Assembly (NCBI GenBank): GCA_005239175.1
Contig: SOPS01000001.1
Span: 1,054,001-1,118,000 of the forward strand
Length of the DNA stretch: 64,000 nucleotides
From: a halophilic archaeon SHRA6
Lineage (GTDB): Archaea; Halobacteriota; Halobacteria; Halobacteriales; Haloferacaceae
Direction: 5' to 3'
Shown: piece after piece, positions 1 to 7,837 of the stretch
Position numbering within the stretch: the first letter of the stretch is position 1
How the letters are laid out: each line of letters starts with the position of its first letter
Notes under the pieces: generated by a model
Databases searched by the model: none
What the model was told of the DNA's origin: nothing
Seen by the model: only the letters and a program-made list of their open reading frames with translations
Position numbers and translations under genes: made by a program

Positions 1-670
1 TGTACCCGGTCGTCGTGAACAGTCCTGCACCGAGAAAAAAGCCCGCAATCGTCAGCGATCGGTAGGGTTTGTTCTGCGCGAGTCGTCGAAAGTCCGGGTA
101 CGATGCCGTTCCGCTTTCGCTGTCAGTCCGGTAGCCGGCGACGAAGAGCAAAGCGACGAAGAGCCCAACACCCGCAGCAATCCAAAATCCCGCCTGCCAG
201 AACAACACACCCGCGATCGACGTGACGAACAGCGCGCTGATTCCCGATCCAGCGGTGACGCCGACCTGTTTGATTCCGATCGCAAGATTCTGCCGGCCCG
301 CCTCGATGTTGTCGAAGATCGCCTTGTTCGTGCCGGGCATCGCCGTTCCGTACAGCGATCCGAGCAGAAACGCCGCCAGAAGCAACGTTGGATACGACCA
401 CGCCATCGAGACGCCCAGGGCGCCGACAGACAGTCCAAGCAAGCCGACAAAGAGCGTCCGGCGCTCGCCGAATCGATCGGTGATCGCCCCAAGCGGAAGC
501 AAAAACACCGCATATCCAAGCGTCAGCGACGTGACGACGAGGCCGACGTAAAATCCCGAAAGGCCAAACTCGTCGCGAAAAAACGGCGTCGCCGCGAAGA
601 TTGAGTAGTAAATGATACTCGCGGCGACCTGCCAGCCCAGAATCATCGAGACGACCCGCCAGTAGCTCAT
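1..670 (-). CDS. MFS transporter, C-terminus cut by window edge
   Basis: The minus-strand frame starts at an ATG at 670 and runs off the left edge, leaving about 223 residues. The protein is hydrophobic with a typical MFS layout: paired membrane helices, then a short cytoplasmic loop reading ITDRFGERRTL, which fits the conserved MFS loop between helices 2 and 3 (D-R-x-G-R-R/K). An in-frame stop (TAG) lies just upstream of the ATG, so no longer start exists in this frame. The substrate cannot be told. It is a single gene facing away from the relic region to its right. I am confident of the superfamily only. Confidence 0.82.
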   Translation of the reverse strand, partial: MSYWRVVSMILGWQVAASIIYYSIFAATPFFRDEFGLSGFYVGLVVTSLTLGYAVFLLPLGAITDRFGERRTLFVGLLGLSVGALGVSMAWSYPTLLLAAFLLGSLYGTAMPGTNKAIFDNIEAGRQNLAIGIKQVGVTAGSGISALFVTSIAGVLFWQAGFWIAAGVGLFVALLFVAGYRTDSESGTASYPDFRRLAQNKPYRSLTIAGFFLGAGLFTTTGY

Positions 671-866
671 CGGGAAGTAATCCGTCCGGCCGCGCTAATA
701 GTGATAGGTATCCCGGCAACGCAGGGAAATCACCTATGTTGATATATTCTCAAGAGAATCCCCGGATATGCCCAAGATATAGTATCAACTATCCAATGGA
801 ATTAATATTGTATCAGTCTTAGTATGTTATATAGAGATAGCTTCAGTAACGCCTTACAGCGGCCGC
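671..866. other. AT-rich intergenic stretch beside relic genes
   Basis: This stretch is clearly AT-richer than its surroundings, especially 735-845, where runs such as TTAATATTG and GTTATATAG occur. It contains no open frame with a start codon, and I see no tRNA or inverted repeat. It may hold the promoter of the MFS gene, or it may be the edge of a decayed integrated element. Confidence 0.45.
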
Positions 867-1040
867 GATGTCACGACTATCGACCAGTTCACTAAACCGA
901 GTATTGACGAGGAGGACGATACGTGTCCGAACGGTGAGGAATGGTGCGACGGGCCAAACGACGACGATCTCCCGTGCTTCGATCCCGAGCAGGACTACAA
1001 CGTGGGCGGTCAGAATGAACGACGAGAACCGTCGAAATGA
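867..1040 (+). pseudogene. Start-less fragment of an acidic haloarchaeal protein
   Basis: This frame encodes about 57 acidic residues, including CPNGEEWCDG and DDDLPCFDPEQDY, and ends at TGA 1038-1040. No ATG, GTG or TTG in frame precedes it within the AT-rich stretch upstream, so only a C-terminal piece remains. The composition (rich in D and E, with paired cysteines) is that of a genuine haloarchaeal coding frame; the other frames here are arginine-rich and look like noise. I associate such tails with small proteins of haloarchaeal integrated elements, but that is recall, not proof. Confidence 0.4.
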
Positions 1041-1230
1041 GACCGTCACTCTCGCCGTATATCCGGATACCAAAGACGAGTGGGAGCCCACTGCTCAGGA
1101 TGACCCCACGCCGATTCGCTCTCGAAACTCGTCCGCGTTCTCCGCTCACCCCGGCCCCCACCCCTCTCGGTCGCCCCATCACCATTTCTCGACGGGCTGT
1201 TCGGGCGGGAACGTCAGGCGGCGACTGTAA
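1015..1230 (+). pseudogene. Degraded RHH/accessory-type small protein
   Basis: An ATG at 1015 overlaps the previous fragment by about 26 bp in another frame. The first 24 residues (MNDENRRNETVTLAVYPDTK, then DEWE) look like the start of a common haloarchaeal small DNA-binding family that follows integrases. After about residue 25 the composition collapses into Ser/Pro/His/Arg-rich sequence unlike a haloarchaeal protein. This suggests a frameshift or truncation, so I call it a pseudogene. It could still be translated as a 71-aa peptide. Confidence 0.4.
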
Positions 1231-1233
1231 CGC

Positions 1234-1671
1234 TCACGCTTCGATCCAAGTCGCGACACTGGCATCCGGAGTCGTTCCCTGTGGACAAATGACGGTTCCG
1301 GTCTGGTGTCCCCTGGCAGGGACGTGCGTGAACAACAGAGAGCGCTCGACGCTTCCGCATCGAACCACCACTTCGACCGAACTGAGGCCGGTTTCTCCTT
1401 CGTTTTTCAGGCTTACTGTCACGCGAATGCTCTCCGCTTGTGGGCTTTCGGACGGCAACCGCTCGACGGAGTCGATGGTTGCGGTCGGCTCGGCGTCAGT
1501 GGGCGCGACGATGGCCTGCGACGCAATATACCCGAGCAGACCAACGAGCAGGAGGGCGCTTACTATCATAATGCTGGCTTCGAGGAGGTCGCCGCCCGCG
1601 ATCCTCTCTTCGGTCGCGGTGTCGTCGTCTGTCCCGGACACATCCGTCTCGGACAGCTCGTCGGGTGTCAT
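1234..1671 (-). CDS. TIGR02588-like single-span membrane protein
   Basis: The protein has 145 residues: an acidic N-terminus, one hydrophobic helix at about residues 31-54 (ASIMIVSALLLVGLLGYIA), then an extracytoplasmic beta-rich domain with two cysteines near residues 104 and 129. Layout and neighbour match the TIGR02588 family, which is usually encoded beside TIGR02587; its function is unknown. The start codon overlaps the stop of the upstream partner by 4 bp (ATGA at 1668-1671), so the pair is almost certainly co-translated. Confidence 0.75.
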   Translation of the reverse strand: MTPDELSETDVSGTDDDTATEERIAGGDLLEASIMIVSALLLVGLLGYIASQAIVAPTDAEPTATIDSVERLPSESPQAESIRVTVSLKNEGETGLSSVEVVVRCGSVERSLLFTHVPARGHQTGTVICPQGTTPDASVATWIEA

Positions 1672-2513
1672 CCGATGATCACCCGTGCGCCGCTTGCGCC
1701 GACGGCGGCGGGAAATGCGAGGACGACCGTCCGACGCACCCAGGTTGCGACCGGTTCGCTATCGATGCCTCCGAGCGCGACGAGAAGCCCGAAGGCGACG
1801 ACTAGTCCCACCACGGTGACGATACAAGTCTGGCCGACCTGTTGCCAGCGCGAGCGGCCCTGTAGCCGTCGAGACTGGCCGCGGAACTCGAGTTCATAGA
1901 GCATCAGATACGCCACACTAAATGTGACGACGAGGAGTACGCCGATCCGCGTCCAGTCGATCTGCGCGGCGATTAGCCCGATTTCGCCCGTCGGAGAGAT
2001 GGGGGCCGAAAAGAAGATCGCTCCTAGCGCGAACACGCCGAGGTTATGCGGGAACCCCGCCTCGGAGAGCTCCTCCTGATCGCCGCTGAGTAACTCGTTG
2101 GCCAACGCCGCGCCGACCGCGAGCGGGACGACCTGTATTAGTCCCGTTCGGACGACTACGGGAAGCGGCGTCCGGAGATCGATGACCCCGAGCAAAGCCA
2201 GCGTCGCATACCCGATAAAGAGGCTCTGGAAGACGATCTCGGTGAACTCAACCCACAGGGGTGACCCGCCGTTCCGACGCAGTCCGGTATCGGTCCCTCC
2301 CGCACCGGTGTCTTCTTCGGATCTGAAGCCGACGCTGCGCGTGATCAGAACGACCAGCGCGAGACCGGCGACGACAAACCCGAGCAGGTGGAAAGCCGAA
2401 ATATCAACGGCCAACCGCCAGGTCTCGACGGTGTAGGCGAAAGAGATACCGAGGACTAAGAGCGCGCCCGCCATCCCCCGCCCCTGCTCCCGTAGTTCGG
2501 CGCCGAGTTCCAT
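1668..2513 (-). CDS. TIGR02587 family multi-spanning membrane protein (DUF2391)
   Basis: About 281 residues from the chosen ATG at 2513 (MELGAELREQGRG). A longer frame reaches 2576, but its extra residues are not acidic and look non-coding. There are about seven hydrophobic segments and a charged loop near residue 80. The N-terminal region before the first helix and the paired downstream gene match TIGR02587 proteins, whose biochemical role is unknown. The partner gene at 1234-1671 overlaps the stop by 4 bp. I infer that the two proteins form a membrane complex. Confidence 0.75.
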   Translation of the reverse strand: MELGAELREQGRGMAGALLVLGISFAYTVETWRLAVDISAFHLLGFVVAGLALVVLITRSVGFRSEEDTGAGGTDTGLRRNGGSPLWVEFTEIVFQSLFIGYATLALLGVIDLRTPLPVVVRTGLIQVVPLAVGAALANELLSGDQEELSEAGFPHNLGVFALGAIFFSAPISPTGEIGLIAAQIDWTRIGVLLVVTFSVAYLMLYELEFRGQSRRLQGRSRWQQVGQTCIVTVVGLVVAFGLLVALGGIDSEPVATWVRRTVVLAFPAAVGASGARVIIG

Positions 2514-2776
2514 TGCCTGAAGATACGGTTCTGTAGTGAAAATTATAGTGAGATTACCCCGGCAACGGCGGGGCACCGACGCCGTTACACGGAAGGCTTG
2601 ACCGAGACCGATCTGACGCCGTTCGATCGCCGGACCGACGTGAACTCTCGTAAGCAGTAACGTTTTAATCGTCCGATTCAGATAATCCTCAGAGAATACT
2701 ATGGGAGTAGAATCTCACAACGACCGCAGTACAACCGTCCGAATCGCGACATACCTCTCTGGGCGGTGATAGAGGT

Positions 2777-2962
2777 ATGCCCAAGATAAGCGTCGAGATT
2801 CCAGAAGAGCTGCTGACAGATCTCGATCGCCACGTCGGCGAGGACGGAAAGTTCGTAAACCGAAGCGAGGCCGTGCGGGCCTCGATACGCAAGACGCTCG
2901 ATCTGCTCGATGAGATCGACGAACGACACGGTCGTCTCGACGAGGATGACGATGAGCGGTAA
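2777..2962 (+). CDS. CopG-type ribbon-helix-helix regulator
   Basis: A 61-aa protein beginning MPKISVEIPEELL, the beta strand that RHH dimers insert into the major groove. It is followed by a helix-turn-helix with the NRSEAVRASIRKTL segment and a short acidic tail. The ATG is preceded by GGTGAT at 2765-2770, which is complementary to the 16S rRNA 3' end. The stop lies 11 bp inside the next gene (ATG 2952), so translation is probably coupled to the transporter. Neighbourhood suggests it regulates that transporter, possibly its own operon, but no ligand or operator is visible. Confidence 0.85.
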   Translation: MPKISVEIPEELLTDLDRHVGEDGKFVNRSEAVRASIRKTLDLLDEIDERHGRLDEDDDER

Positions 2963-3677
2963 CGTCGCGGCCACAGCGGACAGTCGAACTGAGCGGCGCC
3001 TCGCCGCCGGGCAGGTGGGGCTCATCGCGCTGTTCGTGACCGCGCTCGTCACCGCACAGCTCACCGCCGCGAAGCTGTTGGCGCTGCCGCTGCCGGTCGA
3101 ACTGCCGTGGATCGGCGGCGCGATCATCCTGCCCGGCGCGGCGCTCGCGTACGCGCTGACGTTCTTTGCCTCAGACTGTTACGCGGAGCTGTACGGCCGG
3201 CGGGCCGCACAGATTGTGGTCAACGTGGCGTTTGTGATGAACTTCGTTGTGCTCGCGCTCGTGTGGTCGACGATCGTCGCGCCGGCAGCTGACACGGAGT
3301 TCGCGGCGACGTTCGAGGCGGCACTTGCGCCAGCGGGCAACATCGTGGCTGGCAGCCTGTTAGCGTACGTCGTGAGCCAGAACTACGACGTGCTCGTCTT
3401 TCACCGCCTCCGGGAGGCGACCGACGGTTCGTATCTGTGGCTGCGCAACATCGTTTCGACGGGAACCAGCCAGGCGATCGATACGATCATTTTCGTGTCG
3501 GTCGCATTCGTCCTCGCGCCGCAGTTGTTCGGTATTGGGTTTGCACTGCCCCTCGAGGAAGTGCTGGCGCTGATCGTCGGTCAGTACCTGTTGAAGTTGC
3601 TCATTGCAATCGCGGACACCCCATTCGTCTACGGCGTGGTCGCGATACTCGATCCCGAACGGGAACGAAACCAATAG
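2952..3677 (+). CDS. Queuosine/archaeosine precursor transporter, YhhQ/VUT family
   Basis: 241 residues from ATG 2952; the frame is open to 2910, but 2952 overlaps the RHH gene naturally. There are six or seven membrane helices. Family features include the segment FASDCYAELYG near residue 75 and the later SYLWLRN and DTPFVYG. YhhQ (DUF165) proteins import queuosine precursors such as preQ0. In haloarchaea preQ0 would feed archaeosine tRNA modification, an inference from family knowledge. It is the second gene of a coupled pair with a ribbon-helix-helix regulator. Confidence 0.82.
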   Translation: MSGNVAATADSRTERRLAAGQVGLIALFVTALVTAQLTAAKLLALPLPVELPWIGGAIILPGAALAYALTFFASDCYAELYGRRAAQIVVNVAFVMNFVVLALVWSTIVAPAADTEFAATFEAALAPAGNIVAGSLLAYVVSQNYDVLVFHRLREATDGSYLWLRNIVSTGTSQAIDTIIFVSVAFVLAPQLFGIGFALPLEEVLALIVGQYLLKLLIAIADTPFVYGVVAILDPERERNQ

Positions 3678-3683
3678 CTACAC

Positions 3684-4460
3684 TCAGTCTTTGTCGACGA
3701 TTTCAGCGAATGCAAACCGCGGTTTGACGTCCGTGATCCGGACGGTGTGACTCTCGCCGGTCTCCGCACCGGGGATGAACACGGTGAAGTCTTCGACCTT
3801 CGCGATGCCGTCGCCTTCGCTGCCGACATCGACAATTTCGACGTCGACCTCATCGCCCGATCGCACGGGCGCGGTGAGGTGGTGTTTGCCGACGAGGTAC
3901 AGCTCTGAGGACGAATCCCGCGAGGCGTCGGGTTTGATCCGGCGGACGTAGCGGAACTCGCGCTCAATGTCGGCTTCTAGCGCGTCAAGATCCTGTCCCT
4001 CGAAGACCTTCACGGCCAGATCGCCGCCGGTGTCGAGCACGTCGAGTGCGACCTCGAACGCCTGGCGGGCGAGGTGGACCGATCGGGCGTGATCGAGGTT
4101 GTACTCGCCGGTCATGTTCGGAGCCATATCCGAGAGTACGACATCCGCACCGCCCTCGCCGATCGCCTCGCGAACCGCCGCCTTCGTCTCCTCGTTGGTC
4201 ATGTCGCCGCGGATCGTTGAGACGACGTGGGAGTCCACGTCGTCGATCCGCTGGAAGTCAACGCCGACAACCCTGCCGTGATCGCCAACGGCCTCGGCAG
4301 CGACTTCGAGCCAGCCGCCGGGGGCCGCACCCAAATCGACGACCGTGTTTCCGGGGCCGAACAGGCCGGCTGCCTCGTCGAGCTGTTTGAGCTTGTACGC
4401 CGCGCGGCTGCGGTAGCCCTCCTGTTTGGCTTTGTTGTAGTAGTGATCACGCTGAGTCAT
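3684..4460 (-). CDS. rlmE: 23S rRNA 2'-O-ribose methyltransferase RlmE/FtsJ with TRAM domain
   Basis: 258 residues. The SAM-binding motif I is VVDLGAAPGGW at residues 40-50, and the RrmJ catalytic tetrad is visible as K23, D111 (LSDMAPN), K151 (AVKVFEG) and E186. This predicts methylation of the uridine equivalent to E. coli U2552 in the 23S A-loop. Residues from about 196 to the end form a TRAM RNA-binding domain, a usual haloarchaeal extension absent from the E. coli enzyme. It stands alone, convergent with the transporter (6 bp apart). Confidence 0.93.
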   Translation of the reverse strand: MTQRDHYYNKAKQEGYRSRAAYKLKQLDEAAGLFGPGNTVVDLGAAPGGWLEVAAEAVGDHGRVVGVDFQRIDDVDSHVVSTIRGDMTNEETKAAVREAIGEGGADVVLSDMAPNMTGEYNLDHARSVHLARQAFEVALDVLDTGGDLAVKVFEGQDLDALEADIEREFRYVRRIKPDASRDSSSELYLVGKHHLTAPVRSGDEVDVEIVDVGSEGDGIAKVEDFTVFIPGAETGESHTVRITDVKPRFAFAEIVDKD

Positions 4461-4648
4461 GTGGACGTCACCAAATTGTGTGAGATATTCCTCGCGGGGT
4501 TTACGGGCGAATCTGCGTTCATAAAATAAGAGACGGTGTCGAATCAGAAAGGGACATCGGAGTGAAACGCGTCAATCCGATCGTCTCAGCCGGTGTTACG
4601 TAGTGACTTCTTCGCAGAGACCGGGGTGGTCTGATGTGTCAGCACCTC
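4461..4648. other. Intergenic gap with no recognised feature
   Basis: This 188-bp gap separates the start of rlmE from the stop of the ferritin-like gene. It presumably holds the rlmE promoter; a weak AT-rich patch (ATAAAATAAG) lies near 4522-4531. I see no RNA gene and no repeat. Confidence 0.35.
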
Positions 4649-5269
4649 TCAACACACTGGCTTCGGATCGATCCCCATCTCCTCGAGCGTCTCGACGTAC
4701 TCGGCGTAGACGATCGAGATCGCTTCCCCAGCAGCCGCCTCAGCCTCATCAGTAACCTCGATCGAATCGAGCAGCTCAACACCGCGATCGACCTGCTCGG
4801 TGGTCTCCGATCGCAGTTCGCGGAACGTCGCTGCCCCAGCACGATCGGCCTCGTTCACGAAGAAGTTGATAACCTGCAGCAGCGATCGCGAGGACGCAAG
4901 CGGCCGCGCGAGGAGGCCGGCAGCAACTCGCTCGTCAGTCGATTCGAGCGATCGCAGGAATTCGTGGAGCCCGTCCGGCGCTGGATCGTCGACGTCGATC
5001 GATCCCAACTCCACAATCCGCTCGTAGTGGTCGCGTTCCTGTGCGGCGATGTCAGCGAACGCCGTCGCGACGCGATCGATCGGCTCGTCGTCAGCCCATC
5101 CCTCGAAGGTGTCGGCCGCGCGATGCTCTGCTATCGCGGCGGTTTCGAGCACCGTGTCGGGATCGAGCGCGGCGTGCGTCGTTGCGATGAGCGCCTTTTC
5201 GGAGCCGAGTCGATCGAGTTCGGTTGCGTAGGCGGTTTCGATCCGATCGAGGAGGTCACTGCCGTCCAT
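4649..5269 (-). CDS. Ferritin-like/rubrerythrin-family haloarchaeal protein
   Basis: 206 residues, all-helical and acidic. Two E..H pairs typical of ferritin-like four-helix bundles appear: AAIAEHRAADTF and AAQERDHYERI. A later helix (NEADRAGAATF) could supply further ligands. Rubrerythrins detoxify peroxide, but no rubredoxin domain is present here, so redox partner and activity are open. The gene is divergent from the rhodanese-MBL fusion (158 bp between starts), which may suggest a shared sulfur or oxidative-stress context. That link is inference only. Confidence 0.55.
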   Translation of the reverse strand: MDGSDLLDRIETAYATELDRLGSEKALIATTHAALDPDTVLETAAIAEHRAADTFEGWADDEPIDRVATAFADIAAQERDHYERIVELGSIDVDDPAPDGLHEFLRSLESTDERVAAGLLARPLASSRSLLQVINFFVNEADRAGAATFRELRSETTEQVDRGVELLDSIEVTDEAEAAAGEAISIVYAEYVETLEEMGIDPKPVC

Positions 5270-5427
5270 AGCGTCTCTTTGTAGGGAACATACTCAACAG
5301 TGCCGGCGATCTGAATGGTCAACCCGAAAACAGCGAGTGCGGCCAGTGCGGCGATCGATCGACGACCGGTCGGAACCGACCGCGATCGAGACCGCAATTC
5401 AAGGCTGTCGATCGCGTACGAGAGGGT

Positions 5428-6573
5428 ATGACACAGGACGGGAACGAGCAGGCGATTACACCTGAGGCGTTGTGGGAGCGGCTCGAAGCCGGCGAGCCCG
5501 TCAAACTGCTCGACGTGCGGAACCGCGAAGAGATCGACGCCTGGCAGATCGACGGCGAGCGCGTGTCGACCACAGACGTCCCGTACATGCGCTTTTTGAG
5601 TGCGCGAGTGAGCGGCGAGGTGGCGTCGCTGGTCGACCCCGAACAGTCGTACGTCGTGGTCTGTCCACGCGGTGAGGAAAGCGCCGAAGTCACAGCCGAT
5701 CTCCAAGAGGCCGGTATTGACGCCCAGAATCTCGCCGACGGCATGGAGGGATGGGCGCGGGTTTACGTCTCGACGACGATCGCCGATGACCCAACGGTGA
5801 TCCAGTATCACCGGCCGGCGAGCGGCTGTCTCGCGTACGCCGTGGTTTCGGGTGGAGATGCACTCGTTGTCGACCCCCTGCGCGCGTTCGTCGATCGCTA
5901 CGCGGCGGACGTGGCGACACTCGACGCAGAGATTACCCACGTGCTCGACACCCACGTCCACGCAGACCACGTGAGCGGCGTTCGAGCGCTGGCGGCCGTA
6001 ACCGACGTGACACCGATCGTCCCCGCTGGCGCGACAGACCGCGGGCTTGCTTTCGAGGCCGACACAGTCGCGGACGGAGAGATAATCGCGATCGGTGACA
6101 CCGACGTCCAGGTGCTCGCAACGCCGGGACACACGACCGACGCCGTATCACTCGTCGTCGACGGAACGCTGCTTTCGGGTGACTCGCTCTTTTTGGACGG
6201 CGTCCCCCGACCGGACCTGCAGTTCGGCACAGCGGCAGCCGAAGAGCTGGCCGGCGAGCTATACGACACCCTGACCGATCGCCTCGCGAGCCTGCCCGAT
6301 GACACCGTCGTCGCGCCGGGGCACGTCCCGCCCGGACGACGGCCGGATGCCGACGGAGCGTACACCGCGCAGCTGGGCGAACTCCGCGATCGGCTGGCGG
6401 CGTTCTCGGAGGAACCGGCCGCGTTCGTCGATCGGATTGTCGACTCGATCGGCGAGCCGCCGGCGAATCACGAACGGATTGTTGCGGCCAACCTTGGCCG
6501 CGAGTCACTGACCGACGAGGACGCCTTCGAGGTTGAGCTCGGGCCGAACAACTGTGCGGTTGCCGTGGACTGA
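5428..6573 (+). CDS. Rhodanese domain fused to metallo-beta-lactamase hydrolase
   Basis: 381 residues. Residues 1-112 are a rhodanese domain (LLDVRNREE near 28-36; catalytic cysteine C79 in VVVCPRGEES). Residues 120-end are an MBL-fold domain with THVHADH at 175-181 giving metal ligands H176, H178, D180 and H181, then ATPGHTTD and GDSLFLDG. Such fusions resemble persulfide dioxygenase (ETHE1/Blh-type) enzymes that oxidise persulfides to sulfite. The domain order here is rhodanese first, whereas many ETHE1 fusions have it last. It is likely cytoplasmic, on its own transcript. Confidence 0.87.
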   Translation: MTQDGNEQAITPEALWERLEAGEPVKLLDVRNREEIDAWQIDGERVSTTDVPYMRFLSARVSGEVASLVDPEQSYVVVCPRGEESAEVTADLQEAGIDAQNLADGMEGWARVYVSTTIADDPTVIQYHRPASGCLAYAVVSGGDALVVDPLRAFVDRYAADVATLDAEITHVLDTHVHADHVSGVRALAAVTDVTPIVPAGATDRGLAFEADTVADGEIIAIGDTDVQVLATPGHTTDAVSLVVDGTLLSGDSLFLDGVPRPDLQFGTAAAEELAGELYDTLTDRLASLPDDTVVAPGHVPPGRRPDADGAYTAQLGELRDRLAAFSEEPAAFVDRIVDSIGEPPANHERIVAANLGRESLTDEDAFEVELGPNNCAVAVD

Positions 6574-7053
6574 TTACGGGCGTGAGAGGCGGCCGAACAG
6601 CCGATCGTTCGCGTCGTCTACGTTGTCTACTTCAGCCTCGTCATCCGCGTCGTCTACGTTGACTGGGCCGTCTGTGTCGTCTGCGCTGTCCACGAGTTCA
6701 AGCGATTCGATCGTAAATCCGATCGACTCGTAAAATGGCCGCAGTTCAGAATCGAACGCGGCAGTGATCGCGCCGTAGCGACTCGCTGCATGCGCAAGCA
6801 GCTGACTCCCGATACCATCACGGCGGTGTGAAGGGTGGACCGCAATCGCCTCGACGTGGGCCGGATCACGGTCGAGGTCGAGATACACTGCACCGACGAC
6901 GCGGTCGGCGCGGATTGCAACAAATACCGCACCGTGGGCGATCGCATCACGGAGGGTGTCGAAGTCCACGGTCAAGAGCGCGCCCTCGAACAGCCGGATC
7001 ACGTCGATCGCTTCGTCTTCGGCGGCCGGCCGGATGGAGACGGGTCGCGACAC
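6574..7053 (-). CDS. GNAT-family N-acetyltransferase with acidic tail
   Basis: 159 residues. The acetyl-CoA loop is seen at HRRDGIGSQLL (motif A), preceded by VEAIAVHPSH. The core ends near FYESIGFTIESLEL, after which about 35 residues form an Asp-rich tail with an imperfect repeat (VNVDDADDEAEVDNVDDAND). The substrate is unknown. The gene abuts the stop of the rhodanese-MBL gene with no gap, tail to tail. Confidence 0.85.
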   Translation of the reverse strand: MSRPVSIRPAAEDEAIDVIRLFEGALLTVDFDTLRDAIAHGAVFVAIRADRVVGAVYLDLDRDPAHVEAIAVHPSHRRDGIGSQLLAHAASRYGAITAAFDSELRPFYESIGFTIESLELVDSADDTDGPVNVDDADDEAEVDNVDDANDRLFGRLSRP

Positions 7054-7058
7054 GGGCG

Positions 7059-7559
7059 TTATTGATCGCCGCGGGCAGTGTCGATTTCGGCGAGGAGCCC
7101 GTCGATGCTCGGCCGATCGGCCGGCGCGGTCCCAACGTAGGTGTAGATGACACGCGGCGCTGTGCGGAGATCGACGACGATCGCCTGTGGCATTCGACCG
7201 ATCAGGTCGTGGAGGTTCCCGAGAATCCCAAACCGGACTGGCTGGTCGTAGCGATCCGAAACAGACGTATCTTCGTCAGCAAGAACAGGAAACGGGAGGT
7301 CGTACGTCTCAGCCCACTCCGCAGCCCGGTCTTTCGTCTCGGGGAGGATCGAGAGCACCTCGGCGTTTCGGGCTTCGAACTCGTCGTACTGCTCGGCGAT
7401 CGCCTGGACCTGCTTTCGGCAGTTCCCACAGAAGTGATCGCGCTGAAACAACAAGACGGCAAAGTCGGCGTCCAGATCGGTCAGCGAGAGCGGGTCGGGG
7501 CCGGGGCCGCCGTTTGGGAGTTGGAAGGCGAGCGACTCGGCGGAGATGTCAGCGGACAT
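7059..7559 (-). CDS. AhpC/TSA-type peroxiredoxin or thioredoxin-like protein
   Basis: 167 residues from ATG 7559; the longer frame to 7631 adds basic residues unlike the rest. The thioredoxin-fold core carries FCGNCRKQ with C44 and C47, a CxxC placed where AhpC/TSA proteins carry their peroxidatic cysteine. It is followed by FPVLADEDTSVSDRY, typical of peroxiredoxins. Substrate and partner are not known. It lies five bases upstream of the GNAT gene on the same strand, so the two may share a transcript. Confidence 0.78.
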   Translation of the reverse strand: MSADISAESLAFQLPNGGPGPDPLSLTDLDADFAVLLFQRDHFCGNCRKQVQAIAEQYDEFEARNAEVLSILPETKDRAAEWAETYDLPFPVLADEDTSVSDRYDQPVRFGILGNLHDLIGRMPQAIVVDLRTAPRVIYTYVGTAPADRPSIDGLLAEIDTARGDQ

Positions 7560-7678
7560 ACTACCGATTTGGGGTCGAACGGACAAAAAGCCGATCCGGT
7601 CCGGCGTTGGCCGCGCAGTCTTGTTTCGCAATCGGTCGGCGAGACGAATCGATCGCTACGAGTCAGATTAATTCGTCC

Positions 7679-7837
7679 GCTCTCAGTCAGACTACGCCGA
7701 TCGCTCTCAGTCAGACTACGCCGATCGCTCTCAGTTAGCCTACGCCGATCGCTCTCAGTCAGACTACGCCGATCGCTCTCAGTTAGCCTACGCCGATCGC
7801 TCTCAGTTAGCCTACGCCGATCGCTCTCAGTCAGAGT
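7679..7837. repeat. 24-bp tandem repeat, about 6.5 copies, carrying the hef stop codon
   Basis: Six full 24-bp units start at 7679, 7703, 7727, 7751, 7775 and 7799, with a partial seventh running into hef. Each contains CTCTCAG and GCCGATCG. Two variants alternate (GTCAGACTACG and GTTAGCCTACG). On the minus strand each unit includes the hef stop context (CTGACTGAG), so the terminal codons and stop have been duplicated downstream. There are no spacers, so it is not a CRISPR array. Confidence 0.95.

Noticed and set aside
671-866. tRNA or attachment site in the AT-rich stretch
   Set aside because: No cloverleaf arms or T-loop sequence found; no matching direct repeat seen.
5131-6132. 333-residue minus-strand frame over the ferritin-like and rhodanese genes
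   Set aside because: His/Arg/Val-rich mirror frame of the real rhodanese-MBL gene, without acidic bias or start context.
7679-7837. CRISPR array
   Set aside because: Units are contiguous 24-bp copies without unique spacers, and no Cas gene is in the window.
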